The notes beneath the pieces are model-generated. The model saw only the letters and a list, made by a program, of their open reading frames with translations. It did not search any database and was not told where the DNA came from. Positions 43,690 through 55,821 of a stretch of DNA of 64,000 nucleotides are shown here, piece by piece (within the stretch, counting starts at the first letter, position 1; each line of letters starts with the position of its first letter). Origin of the DNA: Apoderus coryli. Its lineage: Eukaryota; Arthropoda; Insecta; Coleoptera; Attelabidae. A program made the position numbers and the translations under genes. Location: positions 16,626,860-16,690,859 of the forward strand of contig OU452199.1 in the NCBI GenBank assembly GCA_911728435.2, written 5' to 3'.

Positions 43690-44430
43690 TTTAGGTCATA
43701 TAATAAGAATACACATTTTTTACTTATGTCATATGATTTAATTCTACGTTTCGACCATCACTGTGGTCTTTTTCAAAAATTCTACAATTCTAAAATGTTT
43801 TTTTTTTTATTAGTACTACACTCAAAAATTAAAATTTACAATTAAGACTCACCTGGTATACGTGAATATCAGACAACTACACTTTACATCATTTTCGACA
43901 TCATAATTCAACATAAATATAACAAATAAATTACACTAAACTAGATACTAAATTTGGTTAAAATTTTTAAAATAAATTACTGCTAGGTATTTACTGGTCA
44001 GTTTGCATTTTTGTTTAATATAATTGTTAAAAACGACGACATACACTCACAGAATGGACGTGTATATTTTATTGAAATTGTTTAAATCTTTTGTGTCATT
44101 TATCGCATTATTATTTTTATGTATACAAACCATTTCCAGGAATTCTCTTTTTTTAATTTTTTCAGAATTTCGAATAATTTGTACCTTATTATAATTAATT
44201 TTATGTTTATTTAATACTTCATGGTTAGTAAGGGCTGTCTTATTTTTTTTGTCATATTTGTGACTTTTTATCCTATTGGGATGTTTGCCCTATGTAGACA
44301 CCATTGCAGGTTTTGATTTCAATTGGCTGAAGTATTTAGACGATAGATTATTTCCTTTGTGGCAAATAACAATATTATCCTTTTTTTTTTGAAGAATAAA
44401 TTTGCAAGCTGTTCTGACAAACCATCCACG
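43690..44430 (-). pseudogene. Penelope-like element relic 2, GIY-YIG region
   Basis: The minus strand near 44310-44281 reads CNGVYIGQT, the GIY-YIG catalytic block. It is followed in another frame by KTALTNHEVLNKHKINYNKV, QIIRNSEKIKKREFLEMVCI and INDTKDLNNFNKIYTSIL, ending with a stop near 44050. This is the expected order for Penelope-like nucleases (linker, conserved H, N, E positions, C-terminal helix). The RT is missing. The 3' UTR carries GGTCGAAACGTAG near 43760-43745 after a GACCAC-type stem, resembling the hammerhead-like motifs of the other Penelope-type ends but with a degraded TGANGA core. Confidence 0.8.
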
Positions 44431-44737
44431 TAAGGTAAGGAAAGGTGTTTAATTGAATTATTAATTATATTATTGGTCTGTTCTTAAATATTCTGTCTAT
44501 GGTATTTACGGCATAATTATTTTTTATTAGTGCTTGTTTTGTTTTTTTAATAGAGATTTGTCTAAATTCTGGATCTGACAGTTGTATAGAGCACAAATAA
44601 TTTTGTGGCAAGTTAAACTAATAATTAATAAATAAAGAAGACTAAATTGTAAGAATAATCTGATTACCATATCAATGATCATGAGGCATAATAAAGCCTT
44701 TTCTGTCATACAATTTCCTAAAATTTTTAGTTGATTA
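44431..44737. other. short non-coding spacer
   Basis: Nothing recognised. Confidence 0.35.
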
Positions 44738-44739
44738 TA

Positions 44740-45457
44740 CAGTGTGTCCCAGGATAGATGTAATAAGAGGTGTGAATGACAAAAAATCTTTGAATTTTGG
44801 AATGACATTTGGGGAATGAGTCCTGCTTTTTTTAAAACTAGGGTACCCAAAAAATGAGATAAATCGCTATTGTACAGGGTGTTTTATCCACAAATTTATA
44901 AAAATCATCATCAATGGAGTGTCTTTATTTTACAATTTGCGCCAAATTCTACTAACAAAAGTTGTTTAATGCAATTTTACATCCCCGCACGGAATATCAA
45001 GAATATAAAAGCATATTTTTGGAAAAAATACTAGTTTTCAATCATTAGTATTATCATAGAATACTGTTTGAGACGACCCCATAAACAAAAATAACATCAC
45101 ATTCTAAATAAAAAGTATTTGTCATATTATGATTCAAATTAAAATATTAATTATTGCAAAAAAGTATTTTTTTCCAAAATTATGCTTTTATATTCCTGAA
45201 ATTTGTTACGGGGATATGAAGTTGCATTCTAAACAACTTTTGTTAGTAGAATTTTCCCATATATTGTAATATAGACACTCTGTTGATGATAATTTTTATA
45301 AAATTGTTTATAAAACACCCTGTACAACATGGATTTAACTCATTTTGCGGGTACCTTAGTTTTAAAGCAAGCAGGATTCATTCCCCAAATGTCATTCTAA
45401 AATTCAACAATTGTTTGTCCTTCACACCTCTTGTTATATCTAACCTGGGACACACTG
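44740..45457. mobile_element. palindromic TA-flanked element C-outer
   Basis: CAGTGTGTCCCAGGATAGAT at the left is matched by CCTGGGACACACTG at the right, flanked by TA at 44738-44739 and 45458-45459. The arms (44740-44872 and 45325-45457) have equal length and pair with some substitutions. A second palindromic element occupies the centre. Confidence 0.85.
44875..45322. mobile_element. palindromic TA-flanked element C-inner
   Basis: Begins CAGGGTGTTTTATCCACAAA and ends TTTATAAAACACCCTG, flanked by TA at 44873-44874 and 45323-45324. Arms extend about 180 bp each toward a centre near 45090. The empty site would read TTGTACAA, the exact middle of C-outer. No coding sequence. Confidence 0.85.
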
Positions 45458-45459
45458 TA

Positions 45460-46302
45460 TATATACTTTACGTACAAATATTTTTCCATCTTCCACTTTT
45501 TAGGATAAAACAATCACTAATTGTACCCAATATTCAGTATTTAACCTCCAAAAAAGAATGAATATTTGTTTTCCAATACGGTAATACCTAATTATTAAAG
45601 AAACACATAATATACAGTAAATGCACACTACAATGCCATTTGCGAACCCTATATTGCAGGATCAAGTGTAATACATTATATAGACAATTTCTGTATATAC
45701 CTACGTTTTTCTCCCATAAGGAATAACGGCATGAAATCAAGTCCAGATTACTTCGAGAGATTTGATTGAATGTGGCCCCTCGACATCCATCATGTTTAGC
45801 GAGGAACCGAACAAGTCCAAATGATCTTGATTTCTGCTCGCCTAAATCCCGGTTACTTCCCTTGGGGATTCTAACGGCAAATTCCTTTATCTTAGTAGAT
45901 ACATACAGGGTGCACCCAGCGCATTGCGTAGCCACAATAGTGTTTTAGAATCAGCACATTAAAAAGAAATTCATTATGTGGTAAAATTAATTTACAATGA
46001 TTTCTTTTGTTTTTAATAATTTTGCATTGGTCACGGGTTCTCCTATTGAACCAGCAAAACGGCGCTGAAACGTTAGTTGTGTATAATATGTATTTTTTTT
46101 TAAACAAATCTTTAAAATTATAAAAGAATAGGTGTTTAGTTTTGCTTCTTGAATAAACAAACAAACCTGTCATTCAAAGAAAAAGAAATAAAAAATTAAA
46201 CAATGAAGATCAAGAAAAAATAAATATTGTAATAATGATTTTCAAAACTACTTATCAGTTGTCAACAACTTCGCAATATAATTTTATCTAGTATATATTC
46301 AG
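45460..46302. other. non-coding; isolated mariner-type and Penelope-type motifs
   Basis: TACAGGGTGCACCC at 45904 resembles a mariner-type terminus without a partner. CAGC...GCTGAAACGTTAG near 46040-46073 weakly resembles a Penelope-type 3' motif. The 115-codon minus frame at 45588-45935 has no family signature. Confidence 0.3.
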
Positions 46303-46405
46303 GGTGTCCATAAAATAATGGAACGGGCGAATATTTTCAAAATGGTATATTTAAAAAAAAAAAGCCGGTTTTGAAAATAATCGCCCGTTCCGTTACTTTA
46401 GAGTA
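46303..46405. repeat. short hairpin element beside mariner M2
   Basis: CAGGGTGTCC near 46303 is followed by AATGGAACGGGCGAATATTTTC. This pairs with GAAAATAATCGCCCGTTCC at 46371-46392, giving arms of about 35 bp around a poly-A-rich loop. The right outer terminus is lost where M2 begins. It looks like a deletion derivative of a larger CAGGGTG element. Confidence 0.65.
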
Positions 46406-46409
46406 TATA

Positions 46410-47652
46410 CGAGGGTTGCCTTTTATATTTCGGGATTAGAGAACAAAAACAAATATTAATCATCGAAAATCACTTTATTGTTTTTCAAAATATTCCCCAT
46501 GAAGATCTATCTGAATTATCGAAGCACTTTTGCCACTCTGATTGAGGTATCTCCAAAACATGCATTCTGAATGCAGCAACCGCTTCTTCAGGTGTCGAAG
46601 AACGTTGACCTCTCAGTTTGTTTTTTACAAACGGGAATAAAAAGAAGTCATTCGGTGCCAAGTCAGGACCATAAGTCAGATGACTCATCAAACGATGTTT
46701 TGGGTGCTCAAAAATACTGTTGTTTGAGCCGATGCGTGAGAGCTCGCATTGTCGTGGTGAACAGTGATCCGTCTTCGGCGGTTGGTTTTCCTGATTTCTT
46801 GGAAGACAACTGGCAAACAAATGGTTGTCACTCAGAATTGACTTTTCTACGTTGTTCTAGTGGTATGGTTGCGCCATGTCCAGTTTTTCCGAAAAAACAG
46901 GCGACCATTTGCTTGGAAGTGCTTCGTGCGCGAACAACTTTTGTGTCATTTGGCTCATCTTGAAACACCCATACAATCGACTGCTGTTTACTTTCAGGTT
47001 CATACGCGTAAATCCACGATTCATCACCTGTCATGATGTCATAGACGAGTTTCGAAGCACCGCGATGGTATTTTTTGATAATTCTTTCGACCAATCGACA
47101 CTAGCCTTTTTGTGACCGATTGACAAATTGTATGGGATCCAACGTGAACAAATTTTTTTGACAGTCAAATGTTTATCCGATATTGAATGTATGCCTAAGG
47201 TTGTCTCAATCTCTTGATAGGTCACATGACGATCTTGCAATATCAGTTTGCGCACAGCATCAATGGTTTTCAGAACAACAACTGATTCTGGACGACCTTC
47301 ACAAAATTCGTCTTGAACTGAACTACGACCACGATTGAATTCACCATACCATCGATAAACACTGGTCCTTGATGAAGCTTTATCGCCAAAAATTGAATTA
47401 AGTTCATCCATGCACTGTTGCTGACTTAATCCACGTCGAAAGTTGTAAAAAATAATCGAACGAAAATGTTCAGGATTTAGTTCCATTTTTGGGCCGAGAT
47501 GAATCTTTTAAGTTACTGTAAACAACACAAATAGCGCTCGTATGTGAAAACGTTCTGAGTACGTATAACCTCAAAAATATCCAACTTTACGATAGAGCAG
47601 TTGCCAAATTGCAACACCAGGGTTAATCCCGAAATATAAAAGGTAACCCTCG
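46410..47652 (-). mobile_element. mariner transposon M2 with TA duplications
   Basis: The element is 1243 bp, the usual mariner size. Its terminal inverted repeats are CGAGGGTTGCCTTTTATATT on the left and AATATAAAAGGTAACCCTCG-type on the right (one mismatch visible). TA is at 46408-46409 and 47653-47654. It carries one transposase pseudogene on the minus strand. Confidence 0.95.
46485..47486 (-). pseudogene. mariner (DD34D) transposase pseudogene
   Basis: It starts MELNPEHFRSIIFYNFRRGL, the HTH_48 domain of insect mariners. The linker is VDWSKELSKN. The catalytic Asp positions are in TGDESWIYAYEPE, VHHDNASSHASAQT and YGPDLAPNDFFLFP. These lie in three or more frames (breaks near 47070, 46830 and 46720). 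There is a short deletion within the HTH region (GIHSISDKHL) and another near the C-terminus (KCFDNSDRSS). All three catalytic positions are still readable but the gene cannot make the protein. Confidence 0.9.
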
Positions 47653-47654
47653 TA

Positions 47655-49215
47655 GTATTTGTTTTTAAGAATTTAAAGATATTAACTATATAATATTTTG
47701 ATAGGCGTTATAGTTAAAAATTAGGTATGAATAAGTAACTACATAAAATTGATAATTTGAACAATAAATGCATTCATAAGGTTGAATTGTATAAGGATTA
47801 ACGGTAATAACATAAGAATGATGATTTCATACAATTTGCGAGAAAGTAGCAATTTAATTACAACTATAATATTTCAAATTACAAGTGTTAAGCAAATATC
47901 TCTATGTATTCATTGTTGGAGAACAAACAAAAAATCAAACAAACTTGGTATCTGTTAATGATAATGTAAGTAGCACACATGTTTTATACATTAGAGACTT
48001 AATCGTAAAGTGCTGAAAGACACAGAAAAATCAATATCTAGGCGAAGAAGACACAAATGAAGCCAGCCAGGACCTCCCATGTCAAAGTAGAATTTATCAG
48101 TGATTTCACGGAATATATCGCACTTTAAAGTTGGATACTTAAAGAGTAAAATTTTACAATTATTATCGGATAACGTCCATTTATCTTTCCTGAAACATCG
48201 ATTGGAAATCATTAATGTTGTGTTAAAGTTTAAATTTGGCTAGTATGCATATTATTTCAATTTTGTTAATGGATATTATTTCTTTGTCATTGTGATATAA
48301 TTATCTCCTCCTTGATACCAGTAGTGGGTCTTCCACTGTTTAACGAAGTTTATACTTCCAAGAATTTGTCAAAAATATGTATCTGGATCAATACACAAAT
48401 AAAAAAAATAGAATATTAGACTTGGTTCTTTCATTATAATTTAGAACCAATAATTTTTAATGTCAAATATTTTTTTCTTCAGTTTTATCATTTTAAATGG
48501 TGCCTATTCAAATTTAATTTCAATTACTAATATTTCTGATACAATGATACATGACACTGATAATAGATTGGCTTTGGTGGGGTTAGCTTGATTTGCAGCC
48601 TAGTGAGACTTCAAAAGTGACTATTTTGAACCAAAAATCTATGTAAATTTTCATAAAATATTTTTCGAAACCGCTGAAAGCACACCTTACGTTCATTACA
48701 GCATTAACAGGCGTTAGAGATTGTTGATACCTAGTGCAATTTTTAGAGAACAGTGCGTAACCCTTGAACATAGTAGGTTCCGTTGTCGAACGAAGGTTCT
48801 GAAAACGTTAACTACTATAAAACGCTAGCTATCTTATTCACTCTAATCTTCAACCAAAACGAGTTTTAACTGAACTTTAGTTCATGCACATCTCCGAAGC
48901 CAAAGAATTGTAAAATATGTCATGTGTTTTTACATACAGTTAAATGTTAAGATTAGGCGGTAGGTTACTTTTGGTGATACTCCTTTGAAGGGAAACATTT
49001 TTAAAATAGGTTCCAAATCGTCACATTAAAGTAAAGTTATTAGAAAAGAAAACATATTTGTGTGTTATTCTTATGGAATCTACTCGCTTAAACAACATAC
49101 TAACTTACAATGCTCTGCTGCCAGAATGTCTTTGAAATTATCTCTATCCTACACCTCGTACTTATTATTTCCACAATAGCGTAATTAATCCAAAATCTAT
49201 TTACGCCCGCAACAC
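47655..49215. other. AT-rich non-coding spacer
   Basis: No gene or repeat family recognised. Confidence 0.35.
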
Positions 49216-49320
49216 ATGTAGATGCATATAATAATAATAATAATAAGCAGTTTATTTGCAGATACTCATAATACTTAGACTCAATTTGCCCAAGTTTATT
49301 TAATTTTATATTTGCTAAAA
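49216..49320 (-). mobile_element. possible non-LTR retrotransposon 3' tail
   Basis: The minus strand ends AATAAACTGCTTATTATTATT, like other LINE tails in the window. No coding part adjoins it. Confidence 0.35.
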
Positions 49321-49519
49321 TAATTTCCTTGTTGAAAAAAATCCATATTATTTTTATTTCATTACATTCAATTCATTCAAAATCTGGCAACTATCAAGAA
49401 AAGATGAGAAATTCGGAGATGCCACACTTTATTGGAAGATTTTCACCATAAACATATTCCAGCACATTTTCGTCAATAAATCCACACATTAGACAATAGA
49501 TTGACACATGAAACATTAT

Positions 49520-49770
49520 TAGATACTTGATTCTCCAAAAAATTTAATTACTCAACTCCCACAATGATATAACAAATATTAAAACATTATTTTATCTAAA
49601 AAAACTACTAATTTATACTTATTTTTATTTTACTACTATTTACATGAACTAATCTGGCAGAATTCTTTTTAAATGACAAAAGTTGACACATGTTGACACA
49701 TTGAACTATTGTTTCGCGGATAGCAACTAAGTCTATTGGCCGCTTGTAAAAGAATAAAATAAGGGAAACA
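49520..49770. repeat. dispersed repeat R, copy 2
   Basis: Matches 13570-13745 and 14088-14130 with the intervening ~340 bp missing; shared blocks include ACATGAACTAATCTGGCAGA and CTATTGGCCGCTTGTA. Confidence 0.7.
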
Positions 49771-52700
49771 ACATTCGAGTAATAACGCAGTACTCTGTAT
49801 TCCGGATACTTACATCAAAGATTAATCTACACAATAGATAGTCAGCCCAATGCATTAAAATCAGAACATCTCTAAGTATGCCTGCCACTACGTGGCGTAG
49901 ACTAGCGTGTAAAGCATAGAGCAGTATTGTCACAGCCAGAAACCGTTTTGTAGTTTATTAATATCAAAAACAAAACGCAACGTATAACAATTATTTAGAT
50001 CATTTGCAACAGATATGCACCGGCAATGCTGTATTGTCAGAGAGAGAAATTGATGAAATTCTGTATTAATCTGGAGGGGATACGCAGGGAGGGTAGAAAA
50101 AAAAACAAGCGAATGTGGTGTGTGTCGTGCTGTTGCCAATTCGTCGGTAAAAGAAACACACAGGGTGATTTATTACAAGTACAGTATTGAAATAAAAGCC
50201 TAATCTCTATGAATTAAATTTAATATAATAATATTTAATCCATGTCATACATGTTTCAAGACTAGACCAGTCCCATGATCAGTGGCGAACAATCGTTAAA
50301 TGAAAAGCTTTTAGATAGAAACATACTTTTGACTAAATATTTCACGTAGACAATGTGGCAAAGATGTAACAAGATTGTTGTAGATCTTATAATACCTATA
50401 ATAAAAAAATTATCAGTGCTACCTATATTATATTAGGTATACCTATTATAATAGTATAGGTACTTAAATTTTACTTCTTTTTAATGTTTCTTCGGGTAAA
50501 TAATAAGTTCGGTAGGAATAGGGCTTTGGGTATGAAACAAAAAAGATAGAAAATAGAAATTTGATATAGGGGTAGTTCTAAGCATTTACAAGTTTGTGAC
50601 GTGTAGCGATTTTCGATGCCGCCCCCGGAGGTATACATGAGGGCGGCGCAATGCCGTTTTAAATATCTCGTTTCGCTTTCTTGGAAAATAAAAAATTATA
50701 ACTGATAACTGAAACTTAGTACTTAATACGTGGGCGTAAGAGGTAAGCTCACTTCACAGGTCTCTATTAATGAAAGAAAGTTAACATTTTGAGCATCTGA
50801 GTAAAATTAAATGTATCCGTTTGGTGGGTAGTTTTGATTACAATAAGTCGGTGCCAAGCCCAAGCCCGAAACAAAATAAATCTATATTTACCTACTACCT
50901 ATTTGGCTTGGTACCGACTATTATGTGCATTGTTGTCTTTTGAATGATATTTGTATTTTGTTATTTTTCGTATTTTTTATTAGTTCTTTTGACAGCTCTG
51001 GTGTCATCAATACACCTGTATCCCGAATTGCACCAAATTGCGATGCTATTGAACAAGCATATAATCCTAAATATAATATTCTTTTTGAACTACCTGTATC
51101 TCGAAAACCAAGCCGTAGCGGACCCATGTACATATGAAATTTGTATCTTAAAATTAGTCAAAGAATCACCCTTTAAAGTTTGTACAAGTACTTATGCAAC
51201 ACCCTGTATACATAGATACTTTGATTTGCAATTTGCAAATCTGTCAAACTAGGTAATGCTGTTTTTTTTTATTTACTTTCAAATATGGTGTTATGTAATT
51301 GTATTCAAATTAAATGTTTGGGGATGATATTTACGAGTTTTATTTTTTTATATAGAGAAACTGTTATTCAGTTTTTAAGGATCAATCTGAAGCAGACGAT
51401 TGTACTTGTTAAAACATGAAAAAAGTTATTGTCGTGATACTTTTAACACCCTGTTGGTGGGTTTTTAAAGCTTTTTACGAAACGTGTTAACAATACAATC
51501 TACATAAATCGTTAGTTTTTTAAAGTTTTATGATCATTGCACAAAAACCAATATTAGGGAGACTGTAAGTTTTTTTTCAATTCGGCGTTGCAGAATTTGA
51601 ACCTAATTGTGATAATTGTGTTATTTTACTAGTATAGATATTTTTGAGTAAATTAATTCGGTTATAATCGATGAGTAGAATCTTTGGAGTAAAATACATT
51701 TCACAAAAACCCTGAACCATATTTCTCAATAGATTTAAATTTTCATTAAAAACAGATTAAAAATTCTAATTTTTTACATCCTGCATTTCGAAACCGTATT
51801 TTTTTAAATAATTATTGTCATGCTGGAAATTTCAAACCTTATTTACTTCAGCAACTTGTAAAAAGCACAGCCTTTTTAATATTAACATTTCTTAAAATCG
51901 ATATTACGCGATAACGATGACTTTCTATCAATATCACAGAAGGATACATTTATTACGTATATAATTTGTTAGATTTTACATCTCCGAATTGAAACACACG
52001 CAAAAAATCTGCATAAAAAAGTTAGGGTAGCATTTCACGCCTTTATGCCCCTTTAATTTACCCGCCTCTGAGATTTATTTTTTCATAATGTTAACGACAA
52101 GTTGAATCTGCTGTTTGAGTTTGATCCTTAAAACTGAATCAGGTAATAACCGGAAGTCCTATCTATAACGCCAAATTTCGTTAATTTAAATATAACTTTT
52201 TGATGCATCCTTATATCCGAAATTTAAAATTAAATGACTAAAATAATATTATTTTAGTCATTTAAAATTATTGTCTAAAACATTTAATGAACCAGCCCTG
52301 TATATTTATACTATTATAGTAATTTCTTTTATTTTCGTCCATACACATTAATCTTTGCGTAGATAGGTATACGTATACCATATAATTTTATATTACTACC
52401 CGACAAAAAACACTGCTGCACAGTAGTACATATATGATAACTATAATATAAAAACAAACTCCCACCTCGTAGGGGAAAGTATACTCGTCCTTGTCTAACA
52501 TTGCCCATATGATTATTTCATTTCAACACAATACATATAACGCCATCTACAATTCCATGGTTGCATGTTTTTCTAATAGATGTAGCTCGTGTCGAGACAG
52601 TTTCAATTTTTGTTTTATGTCCCATATACGCTGACTATCTATTGTGTAGATTAATCTTTGCTTACATATTCAGTAAATACTCAAGTTCTAATTTTATATA

Positions 52701-53184
52701 GTTGAGTATTATATTTTATCATGTTATATGGTGTCTAAAGACTGTTTGTTGATTTTAACTGTTTCAACAATGTATGACTAACCGATATGCGGTTTATTTT
52801 AGCTCAGAAAAATATTTTTAGGACTCGATACTAAAAATAATAAAAAACGAAGGTAACGACCTCGAAAGTAATAAATTTGATTAAATATAGTGACCAAAGT
52901 AATAAAAGTACACTTTTTCCTGTGGTACCCATGCAAATCAATAATTTATTAAAGTACCCTTCACTGTAGTGAAAGAGGCGCACCCATATTTTATATTGAT
53001 CGCCTTTCTTCTTAGAATATAATCATTGTTTGCAACAAAATATTTATGCTTGATCAGTATCCTCAGCAGTTGACCAAATAATTTAAAAAATATTGCAATC
53101 ATGGTATTTTTTAGGATTTAGGGCAAAAATATTAGATTAAAACTTGAAATTGTGCACAACACTCATACAATATTTTAACCGTTT
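49771..53184. other. non-coding region with scattered mariner-type termini
   Basis: Isolated CAGGGTG/CACCCTG motifs at 50162, 51202 and 51448 and CAGCCCTGTA at 52293 suggest old MITE fragments, but no matching pairs were traced. No supported gene. Confidence 0.35.
52230..52265. repeat. perfect 36-bp palindrome
   Basis: TTAAATGACTAAAATAAT is followed directly by its reverse complement, with no mismatch and no loop; flanks AAAAT/ATTTT-like add weaker symmetry. Confidence 0.9.
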
Positions 53185-54275
53185 TTTTTTTACATTTCCA
53201 CACCGGGAAAGTATTGTGAATGCGCTAAAAAAATTGAGATTAAGAAGGATATAACCATTTTGAAGTTCTTTGAGACGACTAAGACCATTTAAAGATAGAA
53301 GTCTGTCGGGCTGTGTATGTGTCTGTGTGTCTGTATGTATTCTTCCACGATAGCTTCTAAACGCTCTAACCTCTAAATTGTGGTGTATGAGTTTGGGGGA
53401 GTCCTAGAATGAACTAATTAATTTTCGGTTCAAATTTCTTTAGCCCTGTGATAGGGGTGGATACAACCGCCAAATTTCAAATAGCAGTAGGGGTCGATTA
53501 ATACATCATTTTAAATCATTTTTTATCTGCTTTACAGGGATAGGATACTTTTGATATTTGCGCCCCGAATTCTCGAGAAAACTGCGTTCAAAATTTCACC
53601 AGTTAGGTAGTTGGACCCTATACTGCCGTCCTAATGAAAAATGTAGTAAGTCAAGAAACCATAGTTTCGAGATAATTAGGGCTAAGTTTATACGTAAAAA
53701 CTGTTATTTTGTACTAAAGTTTAGACTTTTTTTGGTGCGAGGACAATATCTCAAGTTTAAAAATATTTTGAAATATGACCAACACGGTTGAATGTTTCTG
53801 TTAAATATATATTTGTGTTTATGTGTTATAGCTTACTATTCTAATGACCTCACTGCCGAGAATGCTAACGATAAATGCAGTACGTCATTTATTTGTGGCG
53901 CTTTTGCTTAGGTTTCTTTGTTGTTCCGCCATTGGGATATACTAGACTAATTCTTAAAATATTTTTATAAATTGCATTGTTTACTAGAATTATTTTTTAT
54001 GTTACTAGAACCTGTAGAATATTGTAACTCTTATTAGAATATAACAAAGTAAAATCACCAATCAGTTTCTGGCGTCATTGATAAAACGTGCTCTGTGGGT
54101 TCGAATCCCAGCTCTGGCAAAAAATTTTTTTATAATTTTTCCGTTAGTTTATTGGAAAAACAATTATAGTAATAATAATTATTAAAATTCTGTTTCGTTA
54201 AGCAGGTCATATATATTTTTGATTATATTATATCTTGGCAGGAAAGTGTTGGGGCCACACAACCGATTTGTTTGT
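53185..54275 (+). repeat. T-family repeat, long form
   Basis: Starts ACATTTCCACACCGGGAAAG and follows the T order (GTCTGTGTG tract, TTCTTCCACGATAGC, TTAGCCCTGTGATAGG, AATTCTCGAGAAAA). It ends GGGGCCACACAACCGATTTG near 54250-54270. About 450 bp (53620-54060) is not present in the units at 37815-39025. The first part of this extra segment (GGACGGCAGTATAGG-type block, TACGTAAAAACTGTTATTTT) recurs at 55822-55920. Confidence 0.7.
54069..54119 (+). other. truncated tRNA-like module in T repeat
   Basis: TGGCGTCATTGATAAAACG is followed after a deletion of the anticodon arm by GTGGGTTCGAATCCCAGC, a canonical B box in a T-arm-like hairpin. Confidence 0.5.
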
Positions 54276-55284
54276 TTTTGCAGTAATTTTCATTATAAGT
54301 TTTAATGCTGTTTGATCAGTCCCCAAATGTAAATACAGTCAAAGGTTTGTGTAACATGTTGACTAAAAAAATACACTAAATACGTCTAAAATAATAATTA
54401 TGCGTTGATAGACCGCATAATTTGCACGATTAATTATTGTTACTGTCTTTATGTATTTTTTTTATACAAGTTAGCTCTCTAGCATATTATTCTATTATAT
54501 TTGTTTTTTAATTATGTAAAATATTTCATTTAAATATTTTTGTTTAACCATATACTCTTCTTGTTCTATTCTACAAACACCCTTTCATCACCTAACGTAG
54601 GTATGTTTTGCAAATAATATTCTAGTACCTAAAAGCTTTCACAAAAAAAAAAATATACCAGCCTATAAACTCTTTCAAGCAGGAAGAAATCTTTTAATAT
54701 TTAAAACTACATTCTCCTAATTTTTCTGGTAGGTTCAAGAATCTCGTGTGTGTAACAAAACAAAACATTCACTCTCAATAACATTCACATGAATCAATGT
54801 CAAGGAGAGTAGGATATAACTTTGGTTATACCAACAATTTATTAGTTATGTATAATTATAGTAAATTTATAGAAGTAAAATTAACTCCTATAATTAAATC
54901 AAATCAATTAATTTTAGTTTTAATCTAGATAAGGATGGTATTATAGGAAAATAGTACTTAATGTTGCATATTTGGAATTATTGTAGGTTATTTTTAATTA
55001 TTTACTCCACGCCAAAGGTGCTGCTCATCCATAACATTTTATTCATAGTTTTAAATTATTAAGCTAGATATTATGTAATAATAAGTCTTTAATATTAATA
55101 TTAGAATTTAGGCATTTCCGCCTAATTTATTATTTTCTAGTTTTATCGTTACTATTTAGTACTTTAAAATTAATTGAATATATGATATTAATTGATTATT
55201 GAAAAAATCGTTTTACCCCTTCACCAAAACACTTTTTCAAATCACGACGCGAGTTTCGCTGACACCTTCTATAACAATCGTTCA
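54276..55284. other. AT-rich non-coding spacer
   Basis: No ORF or repeat family recognised. Confidence 0.35.
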
Positions 55285-55821
55285 GATTTAAAAAAAATCG
55301 GTTGTGTCACCCCAAAACTTTCCCGACAAGATATAATTTAATCAAAAATATATGCCTTGCGTAACAAAACAGAATTTTAGTTATTATTATTATTATAATT
55401 GTATTAAATTCATTGTTTCCAATAAACTAACGTAAGAAACTAACTACTACATTCAAAAATTAGAAAAAAAAGTACTGCTAGAGCTGGGATTCGAACCCAT
55501 AACCTTCCGCATGCGAAGCGAACGCTCTATCAATGACGCCACAAAATCCTCTTTAAAAATATTGTATTATAATAATAATATATAATAGTATAATCTTTTA
55601 AAAGCAATTTTCTCGAGAATTATGGGGGCAAATATCAAAAGTGACCTATCGCTGTATCAAAAATGCTGTAAAGTGATCACTCGACCCCTACTGGTATTTC
55701 AAAATTTAGCGGTTAGTGTCCACCAGTATCACAGGGCTAAAACGATTTCAAACAAAAACTAATGAGTTCATTCTAGAACTCCTCGAAACTCATACCAAAT
55801 TTAGCTAAATTGGTTAAACAA
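55285..55821 (-). repeat. T-family repeat, minus orientation
   Basis: On the minus strand it ends GGGGTGACACAACCGATTTTT at 55288-55310. It contains the best-preserved tRNA-like module (55476-55541) and the CTCGAGAAAAT and TTAGCCCTGTGATA blocks. The 5' CTGTGTG part is missing; it abuts another T fragment at 55822. Confidence 0.75.
55476..55541 (-). other. best-preserved tRNA-Ala-like module
   Basis: The minus strand gives TGGCGTCATTGATAGAGCG (A-box-like), an anticodon arm TTCGC/GCGGA with loop TTCGCAT (CGC at the anticodon position, as in tRNA-Ala), and GGGTTCGAATCCC, a perfect B box in the T arm. The acceptor stem is not complementary, so it is a pol III-type SINE head rather than a tRNA gene. 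Confidence 0.6.

Noticed and set aside
45588..45935. 115-residue open frame on the minus strand
   Set aside because: No family signature; a CAGGGTG-type terminus lies inside it, so it is probably chance openness over repeat sequence.
46040..46075. Another hammerhead-like motif (CAGC...GCTGAAACGTTAG)
   Set aside because: The TGANGA core is absent and the stem is only four pairs; kept only as a weak Penelope-type resemblance.
55476..55541. Functional tRNA-Ala gene
   Set aside because: The B box and anticodon arm are good, but the acceptor arms do not pair and the module recurs inside a repeat family, so it is a tRNA-derived module.
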